Part shown: piece after piece, positions 1-7,898 of the stretch
Layout: each line of letters begins with the position of its first letter
Numbering within the stretch: the first letter of the stretch is position 1
Assembly: GCA_047639675.1 (NCBI GenBank)
Contig: JBLIOI010000002.1
Coordinates: forward strand, 1 to 64,000
Origin: JABACD01 sp047639675
GTDB lineage: Bacteria; Planctomycetota; UBA1135; GCA-002686595
Direction: 5' to 3'
Length of the DNA stretch: 64,000 nt
Translations under genes and position numbers: made by a program
Notes under the pieces: generated by a model
The model's database searches: none
Told to the model about the DNA's origin: nothing
What the model saw: only the letters and a program-made list of their open reading frames with translations

Positions 1-1507
1 TCTTGCCCTGGAGCGTCGCGTTATGAGTCTGCTGCAGAAAGATGAACAGCGAGAAGGAAGTCAGCATCAAGACGGCGATGGATACCATCGCGGCCGTAGT
101 TGCACGGTTGCGAGACATCCACTTGCGCGCCTCGTAAAGCAATCCGCTGGTGTACGCCCCCACACCTCGGCCTTCGACCCAGGCGCGCAGATCAGCGGCC
201 AGGTCCATCATGCTTTCATAGCGCAAGCCTGGTTCACGAGCCATTGCTTTCTCACAGATCGCAGCCAACTCGCCGTCCACATCCGGAACGATCTTTTGCA
301 GCGCCCAAGGCGGCGCCTTGCGTACTGCTTTCAAAATCGTGATGGCCGGCACCTTCTCTCCCAAGGGTTCATATGGCGCATGTCCCGAGAACAGGTGATA
401 GAGCATCGCACCCATGGAGTAGATGTCTGACAAGGGACCCACGTCCTCGAGCTCACCCCGCGCTTGCTCCGGCGCCATGTAGGCAGGTGTTCCAACGATG
501 TCACCATCGAGCGTGACGAGAGCCGCGTCGCCCGTCGAGCTGCCATCACTGCGGTCCGTCAGGATCTTGCCTTGTTTCTTTGAGGTGCGACTCTGTTTGG
601 ACTTCGGCTCCTCTTCCTCGCCTTTCTCCAAGACCTTGGCCAAACCCCAGTCCATCACATACGCCTCACCAAAGGCGCCCACCATGATGTTTGCTGGCTT
701 CAAGTCGCGGTGCACAACTTTCTTCGAGTGCGCGTACGCCATCGCCTCGCAAACACGTACGAAGACTGAGATGACTCGCGCCTGCGTCCAACCACCCTTC
801 TCCATACGCGCCATCTCGAACACCTTGCGCAGGTCGTGGCCATCGACCAATTGCATCGTGAAGTAGACGCGCGCATTGCTGTCGATTCCGATGTCATGCA
901 CAGGCACGATGCCGGGATGGTCGAGCTGCCCCGTGATTTGTGCTTCTTCGAGGAAACGTGACAGCCGCCTCTCGGCCACGTCTTCGCTTGACTCACTACT
1001 ACCCGGCGCAGCCTTGCCTCCGAGCACGACCTTCATCGCCAAGGTCCGGCGCAATTCATGGTCCCAGACCTCCATGATTGCGCCCATGCCACCGCGTGCG
1101 ATCTCTTGGCGAACGAGATAACGCTGGGTATTGGGATTGAGTGCCGAGAGCCGTGCGTGAACCTTGCTCTTGCTCTTAGAGCTCGAACCGACACCGGCTG
1201 GCCTTGGCGCACGATCACCGCTCAGCGAGATCTCTGGGTCGACACCTTCCCCATAGTGCTCGCGCAGGCGCGCGGAAAAGGACGCGGTCGGAGTCAAGCG
1301 TTCGAGAATCGCGCTGACCCGCTCGTACTCCTCAAGCAGCCCCGCTAGGTCAGTCGCATAACTCGTATGCTTCGCCACATGAGCCGCCCAATCAACGTCG
1401 GGATCGATCTCAAGCTCGCGCAGGTACTCACAGAACGCATCGATAGCCAGGGGGTTCGGCTTGCGCGGTGACGGGATGCTGGAATCTTGCGGTGAATTGG
1501 AGCTCAT
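1..1507 (-). CDS. Membrane-anchored Ser/Thr protein kinase, C-terminus cut by window edge
   Basis: The frame is open from an ATG at 1507 to base 1, giving 502 codons with no stop. Seen: a non-catalytic N-terminal region (about residues 1-125), then a Hanks-type kinase domain (about 130-400) with the glycine loop ARGGMGAI, the lysine in AMKVV, catalytic HRDLKPAN (about 266-273), DWG in place of DFG (286-288) and GTPAYMAPEQA. An extra Lys/Glu/Ser-rich stretch of about 40 residues fills the activation loop. A hydrophobic segment at about 470-492 is probably a membrane helix, so the missing C-terminal part may be extracytoplasmic. DWG kinases of this form are common in Planctomycetota. The ligand or sensor domain lies outside the window, so the signal is unknown. 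The upstream ATG at 1529 is out of frame. Confidence 0.93.
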   Translation of the reverse strand, partial: MSSNSPQDSSIPSPRKPNPLAIDAFCEYLRELEIDPDVDWAAHVAKHTSYATDLAGLLEEYERVSAILERLTPTASFSARLREHYGEGVDPEISLSGDRAPRPAGVGSSSKSKSKVHARLSALNPNTQRYLVRQEIARGGMGAIMEVWDHELRRTLAMKVVLGGKAAPGSSESSEDVAERRLSRFLEEAQITGQLDHPGIVPVHDIGIDSNARVYFTMQLVDGHDLRKVFEMARMEKGGWTQARVISVFVRVCEAMAYAHSKKVVHRDLKPANIMVGAFGEAYVMDWGLAKVLEKGEEEEPKSKQSRTSKKQGKILTDRSDGSSTGDAALVTLDGDIVGTPAYMAPEQARGELEDVGPLSDIYSMGAMLYHLFSGHAPYEPLGEKVPAITILKAVRKAPPWALQKIVPDVDGELAAICEKAMAREPGLRYESMMDLAADLRAWVEGRGVGAYTSGLLYEARKWMSRNRATTAAMVSIAVLMLTSFSLFIFLQQTHNATLQGK

Positions 1508-1620
1508 TCGAAGTCTGTACGGTGTCCATCGACTTGCCTCAGAATAGCACAGGAGGGAAGCGGAGCCAGTGCTCACGCTTCCCTCCATCGCTAATTATGC
1601 GAGACGTTAGCCTCTTGAAA

Positions 1621-2520
1621 TCAGCCGACGGCAGTCGCCAAGAGACCAGCATCGCGCAAGGACTCTTCCATCGCAGCCCCGATACGCGCCGGGCTGTCGC
1701 ACATTTTGACGCCGGCCGCCTCGAGCGCCTTAACCTTTTCTTTTGCCGTGCCTTTACCGCCAGCGATGATGGCACCCGCGTGCCCCATGCGTTTGCCAGG
1801 AGGCGCAGTCTGGCCCGCAATGAATCCGACCATCGGCTTCTTCACGTTTGCTTTGATGTAGTCAGCGGCGGCTTCTTCTGCACTACCACCGATTTCACCG
1901 ATCATCACGATCGCGTCAGTCTCGGGGTCTTCGTTGAAGGCCTTGACCACATCGACAAAGTCCGTGCCGTTGACCGGGTCACCACCGATACCAACGCAGC
2001 TCGACTGGCCAATGTCACGACACGTGAGCTGGTAGACGGCTTCGTAGGTCAGTGTTCCTGAACGTGAAACAACGCCCACTCGTCCGGCCTTGTGGATGTA
2101 GCCGGGCATGATGCCGATCTTGCACTGGCCGGGAGTGATCACGCCCGGGCAGTTCGGACCGATCAAGCGCGAGTCAGAGTCCTTCAGGCGCTCGACGACC
2201 TTGACCATATCGAGCACCGGAATGCCCTCAGTAATGGTGATGATCAGCTCGATGCCCGCGTCGATCGCTTCGATGATTGCAGCTGCCGCAAAGGGCGGCG
2301 GCACGTAAACGGCGCTGGCGTTACAGCCCGTCGCTTCGCGTGCATCGACCACAGTCCCGAAGACCGGCAGACCGAGGTGTTCGGTGCCCGGCTTACGCGG
2401 GTTGACGCCGCCAACCATGTTGGTGCCGTACTCGATCGCTTGCTGTGAGTGAAAGGTTCCCGTCTTACCGGTGAAGCCTTGCGTGATGACTTTCGTGTTT
2501 TTATCTACAAAGATGCTCAT
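1621..2520 (-). CDS. sucD: Succinyl-CoA ligase, alpha subunit
   Basis: This 299-residue protein is the ADP/GDP-forming succinyl-CoA synthetase alpha subunit of the TCA cycle. It has the CoA-binding Rossmann half at the N-terminus (GFTGKTGTFH) and the ligase half with the conserved GPNCPGVI. The phosphorylated histidine is His247 in KRMGHAGAI. Length and motif spacing match E. coli SucD (289 residues, His246). It starts 15 bases after the sucC stop, so the two subunits form one transcription unit in the order sucC-sucD and act as a cytoplasmic complex. Nothing is odd about it. Confidence 0.97.
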   Translation of the reverse strand: MSIFVDKNTKVITQGFTGKTGTFHSQQAIEYGTNMVGGVNPRKPGTEHLGLPVFGTVVDAREATGCNASAVYVPPPFAAAAIIEAIDAGIELIITITEGIPVLDMVKVVERLKDSDSRLIGPNCPGVITPGQCKIGIMPGYIHKAGRVGVVSRSGTLTYEAVYQLTCRDIGQSSCVGIGGDPVNGTDFVDVVKAFNEDPETDAIVMIGEIGGSAEEAAADYIKANVKKPMVGFIAGQTAPPGKRMGHAGAIIAGGKGTAKEKVKALEAAGVKMCDSPARIGAAMEESLRDAGLLATAVG

Positions 2521-2535
2521 TGAATTCGCCTCAGC

Positions 2536-3696
2536 TTAGTTAAGGGTCGCGCAGACCTTCTGGGCGGCGTCGTCCAGGTCTTCGGCGGAGATGATCGGAA
2601 GGCCAGAATCGGCCAGTAGCTGCTTACCGAGCTTGACATTCGTACCTTCGAGTCGGACGACTAGCGGCAAGGTGAGGTCGACTTCCTTGACTGCCTGAAT
2701 CACGCCTTCGGCGATGATGTCGCACTTCATAATGCCACCGAAGATGTTGACCAAGACAGCCTTCACGTTCGGGTCAGAGAGAATGATGCGGAATGCCGCA
2801 GCCACCTTTTCGGTGGTGGCTCCACCGCCCACGTCGAGGAAGTTGGCCGGACTGCCGCCGTAGAGTTGGATGACGTCCATGGTCGACATAGCGAGTCCTG
2901 CGCCGTTCACCATGCAACCAATTTCGCCGTCGAGGGCGATGTACGAAAGGTCGTACTTCGAGGCTTCGATTTCCTTGGCGTCCTCTTCGTCGAAGTCGCG
3001 CATGGCCATGATGTCCTCGTGGCGCATCATCGCGTTGTCGTCGAAGTTGATCTTGCCGTCCAAGGCGAGAACCTTACCGTCGGTCGTCGTGACCAAAGGG
3101 TTGATCTCAGCTAGAGAACAGTCAAGTTCGCTGAAGAGCATCGAAAGCTTCTGTAGGAATTCGACGGTCTCGGCGACGAGCGCGTCCGGGATGCCGATGC
3201 CCTTGGCGAGGCGTTCCGCGTCCGCTGCACCAAGACCTGTCGACGGTGAGAAGGCCGCTTTCAGAATCTTCTCCGGTGTCTCTTCGGCAACGATCTCGAT
3301 CTCGGTGCCGCCTTCGGATGAGGCCATCATCACGGGCAACTGGAGCTCACGATCGATGACGATTCCGAGGTAATACTCTTTTTCAATCGGCGAACCTTCT
3401 TCGACCCACAGGCGGCGAACTAGTTGTCCCTCCGGTCCGGTTTGGTGGGTAACCAAAGTTGCGCCCAAGATCGATTCGGCCGCTGCGCGGGCTTCGTCAG
3501 CGCTCTTGACGAGCTTGACTCCGCCGGCTTTGCCTCGCCCACCTGCGTGTATCTGCGCTTTCACCACGCAAAGGTCCGTGGTGAGTTCGTTGTACGCGGC
3601 GACAGCTTGATCGACGGTTTTGCACTCGCGCCCTTCCGGCACGACCAAGCCGTAGCGCTTGAACAGCTCCTTGGCTTGGAATTCGTGAATCTTCAT
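2536..3696 (-). CDS. sucC: Succinyl-CoA ligase, beta subunit
   Basis: This 386-residue ATP-grasp protein begins MKIHEFQAKELFKRYG, the standard SucC start. The frame stays open further upstream to 3906, but the extra residues do not resemble the family, so ATG 3696 is chosen. It carries the nucleotide and Mg binding residues of the ATP-grasp fold, the metal motif LAEINPLV, and the C-terminal ligase domain with NIFGGIMKCD. It catalyses substrate-level phosphorylation coupled to succinyl-CoA hydrolysis together with SucD. Its start faces the dcd gene across a 196-bp divergent promoter region (3697-3892). Length equals that of E. coli SucC (388) within two residues. Confidence 0.97.
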   Translation of the reverse strand: MKIHEFQAKELFKRYGLVVPEGRECKTVDQAVAAYNELTTDLCVVKAQIHAGGRGKAGGVKLVKSADEARAAAESILGATLVTHQTGPEGQLVRRLWVEEGSPIEKEYYLGIVIDRELQLPVMMASSEGGTEIEIVAEETPEKILKAAFSPSTGLGAADAERLAKGIGIPDALVAETVEFLQKLSMLFSELDCSLAEINPLVTTTDGKVLALDGKINFDDNAMMRHEDIMAMRDFDEEDAKEIEASKYDLSYIALDGEIGCMVNGAGLAMSTMDVIQLYGGSPANFLDVGGGATTEKVAAAFRIILSDPNVKAVLVNIFGGIMKCDIIAEGVIQAVKEVDLTLPLVVRLEGTNVKLGKQLLADSGLPIISAEDLDDAAQKVCATLN

Positions 3697-3892
3697 CGGT
3701 TTCCTCGCCTTCCGTCTCGGGAAGGCTAACGACAGGGAAAATGGGAAACCGCCGCAGTTGCCCATGATTTGGGCTCCTCCGCGACGGATGGATTTGGCGA
3801 GGATTCTAGTCAAAGCCCGCCCAACGAACCACCCGCCGGGAGCACAACACTGGCCCCTCCCCGCAAGAATCTCTGGGAGGTAGAATTTCAGC

Positions 3893-5029
3893 ATGTCCTC
3901 CAGCAAAAACGGCCACCTCCTGGTGGACCATGAGATCCGTGCCGAGTTCGGTCGCGCGATTCTCCCCAGCTCCGACTCTTTCCCGCTAAACCCCGAGCAG
4001 GTGCAACCAGCGAGTCTCGATTTGCGCCTCGGCCCAGTCGCTTATCGAATGCGAGCCGGCTTCCTGCCCGGCGCGATTCCCCTAGAGACACGCATCGAGC
4101 GGCTTTCAATCGGTGAGCTCTCCCTAGAAGGCGCCGGCGCCGTGCTCGAAAAGGGGCTGGTCTATTTAGTGCCCTTGGAGGAGAAGCTAGCCCTACCCGC
4201 AGACATCTCGGGACGATTCAATCCGCGCTCCTCTACTGGGCGCTGTGATCTATTCACTCGTATTTTGTGCTCAGGGCACCCACGCTTTGATGAAACGCCG
4301 CGCGGCTATCACGGCAACTTATGGATCGAAATCTCCCCGCTTTCCTTCCCGGTACGCTTGGTGCGCGGCGATCGCCTAGGACAAATGCGGCTGCAGCGGG
4401 GTGATCCAGCCCTCTCGCGCGAGGAGCTACTGGAGATTCAGCGCGAAACACCCCTTTGCTACGAGGGCACGCGCGCCTTGGAAGGCGATGAGGTTCGCAT
4501 AGATAAGGATGGCTGCCTGGAGCTCACGGTGGGTCTCGATGGCCGCACCCCGGCCGGCTGGCGTGGGGCGAGTCACACGGATGTCCTGCACTTCTCAGCG
4601 GAAAAAAAGCACGCGCGAGAGGACTTCTGGGAAGCAGTGCACGCTCCCGATGGCCGCTGCATCCTGGCCCCCGGCGCTTTCTATATCTTCGCTTCGCGCG
4701 AACGGCTGGTGATTCCACCCCATTTAGCCGCCGAGATGCTCCCTGTGGATATCGGTATTGGAGAGTTGCGCAATAATTACGCGGGCTTCTTTGATAATGG
4801 GTTCGGTTGGCACGAGGACGACGCTACAGGCGAACCCACCAAGCGCGGAACGCCTGCAGTGCTCGAAGTGCGCGCTCATGACGTTCCCTTCTTGGTGGAA
4901 CACGGCCAATCGTTTTGCCGCTTGGCCTTCTTCCGCACCTCCGGGCGTCCGGAGTTTTTATATTCCAAGGGTCGCAGCGGCTCCTCCTATCAGGAGCAAG
5001 ACCTAACCTTGGCCAGGGCCTTTCGCTAG
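3893..5029 (+). CDS. dcd: dCTP deaminase, long two-domain form
   Basis: The 378-residue protein contains the dCTP deaminase/dUTPase trimer fold twice. The N-terminal half has QPASLDLRLG (about 38-47) and FNPRSSTGR (109-117), the family's nucleotide-binding motifs. The C-terminal half, from about residue 190, again carries a DCD-like beta fold with the motif ending EFLYSKGRSGSSYQEQ, where Tyr/Gln residues close over the triphosphate. Canonical Dcd is about 190 residues; long tandem forms are known in alphaproteobacteria. It deaminates dCTP to dUTP for thymidylate synthesis. It is divergent from sucC and 10 bases ahead of the rhomboid gene, so probably co-transcribed with it. I infer the tandem fold from motif spacing; a single-domain alternative is unlikely. 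Confidence 0.88.
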   Translation: MSSSKNGHLLVDHEIRAEFGRAILPSSDSFPLNPEQVQPASLDLRLGPVAYRMRAGFLPGAIPLETRIERLSIGELSLEGAGAVLEKGLVYLVPLEEKLALPADISGRFNPRSSTGRCDLFTRILCSGHPRFDETPRGYHGNLWIEISPLSFPVRLVRGDRLGQMRLQRGDPALSREELLEIQRETPLCYEGTRALEGDEVRIDKDGCLELTVGLDGRTPAGWRGASHTDVLHFSAEKKHAREDFWEAVHAPDGRCILAPGAFYIFASRERLVIPPHLAAEMLPVDIGIGELRNNYAGFFDNGFGWHEDDATGEPTKRGTPAVLEVRAHDVPFLVEHGQSFCRLAFFRTSGRPEFLYSKGRSGSSYQEQDLTLARAFR

Positions 5030-5039
5030 TCAATCAGAA

Positions 5040-5960
5040 ATGGACGAAGAAGTAGAAATCCTGCGCGCACCAGATGCCGCCTTGGTGCGTGAGCTCTCGC
5101 TTGTTTTGAACTCCGTTGGCATCAAGCATCGCGTGGTAGGCAATCAACACGGACAGTGGATTGTCACGCACCGCGATCTTGCGCGCCAAGCACTCGATGA
5201 ACTCTCAAATTATCACCGCGAGAACTTGGGCAGCCGCAAGCACGAGGCCAAATTTCGTTTGCACCCAGGCGGCATGACCCAAGCACTCTTGTGGTGTGTG
5301 GTCCTCTCGATGTTTCACATTCTCACTCAGGCACACACATTCAACCTGGACTGGAGGAGTGCGGGAATGGTCGATGGCGCAGCGATTCGCGCGGGAGAAT
5401 GGTGGCGTCCAATCAGCGCACTTTGCTTGCATGCGGATGTAACGCACTTGGTCTCTAACCTGGCATTCGGAGCGCTTTTCGTGACGCTACTGCATCAAGT
5501 GCTCGGGAGCGGCTTAACCTGGACCACGGTCATCCTAGCGGGCGCCGCGGGCAATTTCACCAACGCCATCATCTCCGGGGCGGAGCTGCGTTCCCTAGGA
5601 GCATCGACAGCCGTTTTTGCGGCACTTGGTGCTTTAACTGCCGCGCAATGGTCGCGCAAATTGGCTTCGGCGCGTGGCGTGGCGCAACGTTGGATACCGC
5701 TTGTCGCAGGGCTCCTGTTGCTCGGATTCAACGGAATGGGTGGCGTACGCCACGATCCAATGACAGGCATTCAGGCGCGCCCGGATGACAACACCGACGT
5801 TGGAGCTCACATCGCCGGATTCGTGTGCGGGTTGGCGATCGGCTCCATCGTTTGGAAACTTCGCAACTCCGGGCACATCGATGCGCGCTGGGAAGCACGT
5901 TTGAACTGGGTTGCTCCCTTACTGTTGAGTGCAGCCTGGAGTGCTGCCTTCCTCTTCTAA
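5040..5960 (+). CDS. Rhomboid family intramembrane serine protease
   Basis: The 306-residue protein has a soluble N-terminal domain of about 70 residues (a small alpha-beta module like those on other bacterial rhomboids) followed by six or seven membrane helices. Catalytic features are visible: His136 and Asn140 in HADVTHLVSN (oxyanion side), nucleophile Ser189 in LGAST, and the catalytic His257 in GAHIAGFVCGLAIG. All active-site residues are present, so it should be an active protease that cleaves membrane-protein substrates. The substrate cannot be told from context. It follows dcd by 10 bases on the same strand and ends close to the convergent bL34 gene. Confidence 0.9.
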   Translation: MDEEVEILRAPDAALVRELSLVLNSVGIKHRVVGNQHGQWIVTHRDLARQALDELSNYHRENLGSRKHEAKFRLHPGGMTQALLWCVVLSMFHILTQAHTFNLDWRSAGMVDGAAIRAGEWWRPISALCLHADVTHLVSNLAFGALFVTLLHQVLGSGLTWTTVILAGAAGNFTNAIISGAELRSLGASTAVFAALGALTAAQWSRKLASARGVAQRWIPLVAGLLLLGFNGMGGVRHDPMTGIQARPDDNTDVGAHIAGFVCGLAIGSIVWKLRNSGHIDARWEARLNWVAPLLLSAAWSAAFLF

Positions 5961-6033
5961 AAGCACCGCTAGAACACGATTGAGAGGCTCGCCCAGCCGA
6001 CACGTGGCCCGCCGGGCAGAAGTCAGGCCAGGA

Positions 6034-6159
6034 CTAGATCTTTCCGTGGCGGCGGCGCTGGCGACGGTTGATTTTGCGACCGTTGGCGGTCTTCTGACGA
6101 GTGAGGAAGCCGAATTTCTTGGCGACCTTTGACTTGCTGTTACGGATCTTGACTTTCAT
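6034..6159 (-). CDS. rpmH: Ribosomal protein bL34
   Basis: A 41-residue, very basic protein begins MKVKIRNSKSKVAKKFGFLT. Its core KKFGFLTRQKTANGRKI aligns with the bL34 signature (KHGFRxRMxTxxGRKVxxxRRxKGR). bL34 is an assembly protein near the exit tunnel of the 50S subunit. The N-terminus lacks the usual KRTYQP start and has KVKIRNSKS instead. In many bacteria rpmH sits beside rnpA near dnaA; here no rnpA follows and the gene stands alone between two convergent/divergent membrane-protein genes. A less likely alternative is another small basic ribosomal protein. It is too short to be picked up by a 60-codon cutoff. Confidence 0.78.
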   Translation of the reverse strand: MKVKIRNSKSKVAKKFGFLTRQKTANGRKINRRQRRRHGKI

Positions 6160-6297
6160 TTCACTGAATCGGGTTCCCGAAGGGCTGTTTGAGCCGCGCA
6201 TGGTACCGATGCAAGATCAGAACGCCAGCCCCTTTCGGGGGTCTGAAGAGGTAAACTTCCGAGCTCACCCCGAAAACCGACCAAAACGAAGCGCTTC

Positions 6298-6948
6298 ATG
6301 ACCGATCAGCCCCCCACCGACGAGACCCAGGACCTGGCCGTAGCCGCACCGGAGGCTGGCAAGGCGCTGCTTAAGATGGGCCTAGAGCTTGGACCACTCG
6401 CGATTTTCTTCGTCATGAACTCGAAGTATGGAATCCTGGAGGGCACCAAGGCCTTCATGATCGCCCTCGCCATCTGCTTCCCTATCTCCTGGAGGCTCGA
6501 CGGGAAGATGCCTTTCATGGCGCTAGTCACTGGAGTGGTCGTCGGCGTCTTTGGCGGCCTGACCATTTGGCTGGAAGACAGCACCTTCATCAAGCTCAAG
6601 CCGACGGTCGTCAGTTTGCTCTTCGCGACCGTCATGCTGGCCGGCTTGGCCCGCGGAAAGTTTGCGCTTAAGAAGCTGCTTGGCGTCAGCATGCAACTCG
6701 ACGACGAGGGCTGGCGCCTCTTGACCTTGCGTTGGTCTGGCTTCTTCATCTTCGTCGCAATCGTGAACGAAATAGTCTGGCGCTCGACGACCTACGACGA
6801 CGACATTTGGGTCAAGTTCAAGGTCTTTGGCATCTTGCCTATGACCTTCATTTTCACCCTAGCTCAGCTCGGCTTGATGAAACGCCACGAGTTGCCCGAA
6901 GCCGGCGCGGCAAGTTCGGTAGCCAGTTCAGGCAAAGACAAGAACTAG
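6298..6948 (+). CDS. yciB: Inner-membrane septation protein A family (YciB/IspA)
   Basis: The 216-residue protein has five or six hydrophobic segments and the family landmarks ELGPLAIFF, GGLTIWLEDSTFIKLKPT, LRWSGFFIFVAIVNEIVWR and WVKFKVFGILPMTFIFT. YciB proteins are integral membrane proteins linked to envelope integrity and cell division; a biochemical activity is not established. N- and C-terminal tails (about 22 and 15 residues) are charged and cytoplasmic-looking. It reads divergently from rpmH and converges on the unknown membrane protein, with only 7 bases between stops. Confidence 0.92.
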   Translation: MTDQPPTDETQDLAVAAPEAGKALLKMGLELGPLAIFFVMNSKYGILEGTKAFMIALAICFPISWRLDGKMPFMALVTGVVVGVFGGLTIWLEDSTFIKLKPTVVSLLFATVMLAGLARGKFALKKLLGVSMQLDDEGWRLLTLRWSGFFIFVAIVNEIVWRSTTYDDDIWVKFKVFGILPMTFIFTLAQLGLMKRHELPEAGAASSVASSGKDKN

Positions 6949-6955
6949 CTCTATT

Positions 6956-7675
6956 TCAGTCCTGGGGGTCTGATTCTGGCTTTCCGCGTACGCGAAGCCA
7001 CAGAAATAAACCGACCGCTGAGATCTCAATCCACGGATGAAGACTCACGCGACCGAAGTCTCCGCGCCAGACAATCAACAGTTGATAGAGATAGACGCAG
7101 ATGGGTGCGATGATTATGAACTTCGCCTTGTGCGAGATCGGATCGCGATAGGCCACGTATTCTTCGTCCACGGGCCCCATTCCGTTATCCGCCCGTAGCT
7201 TGTCTTCGGCATCAAGGACTTTACGTGTTCCGTCCAAGAGGCGTTCAATCTCACGCAGATAGCGAAACCCGAACGGAATCGAAACGAATGTAGTTACGGC
7301 TGCGATCAATCCGATGATCAGGTGCACGTTGGGCGACAGTCCGAAGCCTCGATGACCATAGCCGAGGACCGCCGCAGTGACCATCGAGAAGGCACCGGCA
7401 ACGTTCAGGTACAGGCCATTGATGTGCTTGAAGTAGGCGTTGCCCCGCCGCATGTACTCCGGATCCAAGCCGCAGTTGTTGACCGCTTCGCGCAGGAGGC
7501 GCGTCCCGATTAGCACAAATATAATCACCAGGCTGTGCATCCCCACCACCAAAATCGCGCTCGGAAGGGCGATCGTCAGGTGCCAGGGCTTGTGCAAAAC
7601 CCCTCCAAAAATGGTTACGAAGAGACCCGTAGTGACCAAAAGCAGGAGCGAGAGGAAATAGGAGGACATTCTCAT
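6956..7675 (-). CDS. Unknown integral membrane protein, about five helices
   Basis: I do not recognise this 239-residue protein. It has hydrophobic segments at about residues 5-27, 35-60, 90-112, 118-138, 185-200 and 208-226, with a charged cytoplasmic-looking stretch at about 140-182 (LDAEDKLRADNGMGPVDEE). The start could be ATG 7675 or ATG 7669 (two codons later). It converges on yciB with a 7-base gap. No catalytic motif is visible. A run of seven C bases (7690-7696) lies just upstream. Confidence 0.75.
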   Translation of the reverse strand: MRMSSYFLSLLLLVTTGLFVTIFGGVLHKPWHLTIALPSAILVVGMHSLVIIFVLIGTRLLREAVNNCGLDPEYMRRGNAYFKHINGLYLNVAGAFSMVTAAVLGYGHRGFGLSPNVHLIIGLIAAVTTFVSIPFGFRYLREIERLLDGTRKVLDAEDKLRADNGMGPVDEEYVAYRDPISHKAKFIIIAPICVYLYQLLIVWRGDFGRVSLHPWIEISAVGLFLWLRVRGKPESDPQD

Positions 7676-7898
7676 GGCGGCGGCTTTTTACCCCCCCAGC
7701 CCCGATCAAGCCACCATCGGCTGCGAAAAAACCGCATCCGGAGCCGAATATCTACTTACTCCAGTCAATGATTACTCAAAGACTAAGCACTCCCTCTCCC
7801 TAAGTTCAGATTAGAGTATGGAAGAGGTCCCCTTTGGGTCGAATACCCTTTGGTGCCTCAATTCTGGCTCCACGCCTGCCTCTCACTCACTATCCATC

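Noticed and set aside
3697..3906. Longer SucC start at 3906
   Set aside because: The upstream codons overlap the dcd start and show no similarity to SucC, whose conserved N-terminus is MKIHEFQ.
6228..6243. CCCC-TTTC-GGGG hairpin upstream of yciB as a terminator
   Set aside because: Only four to five base pairs and no T tract; too weak to call.
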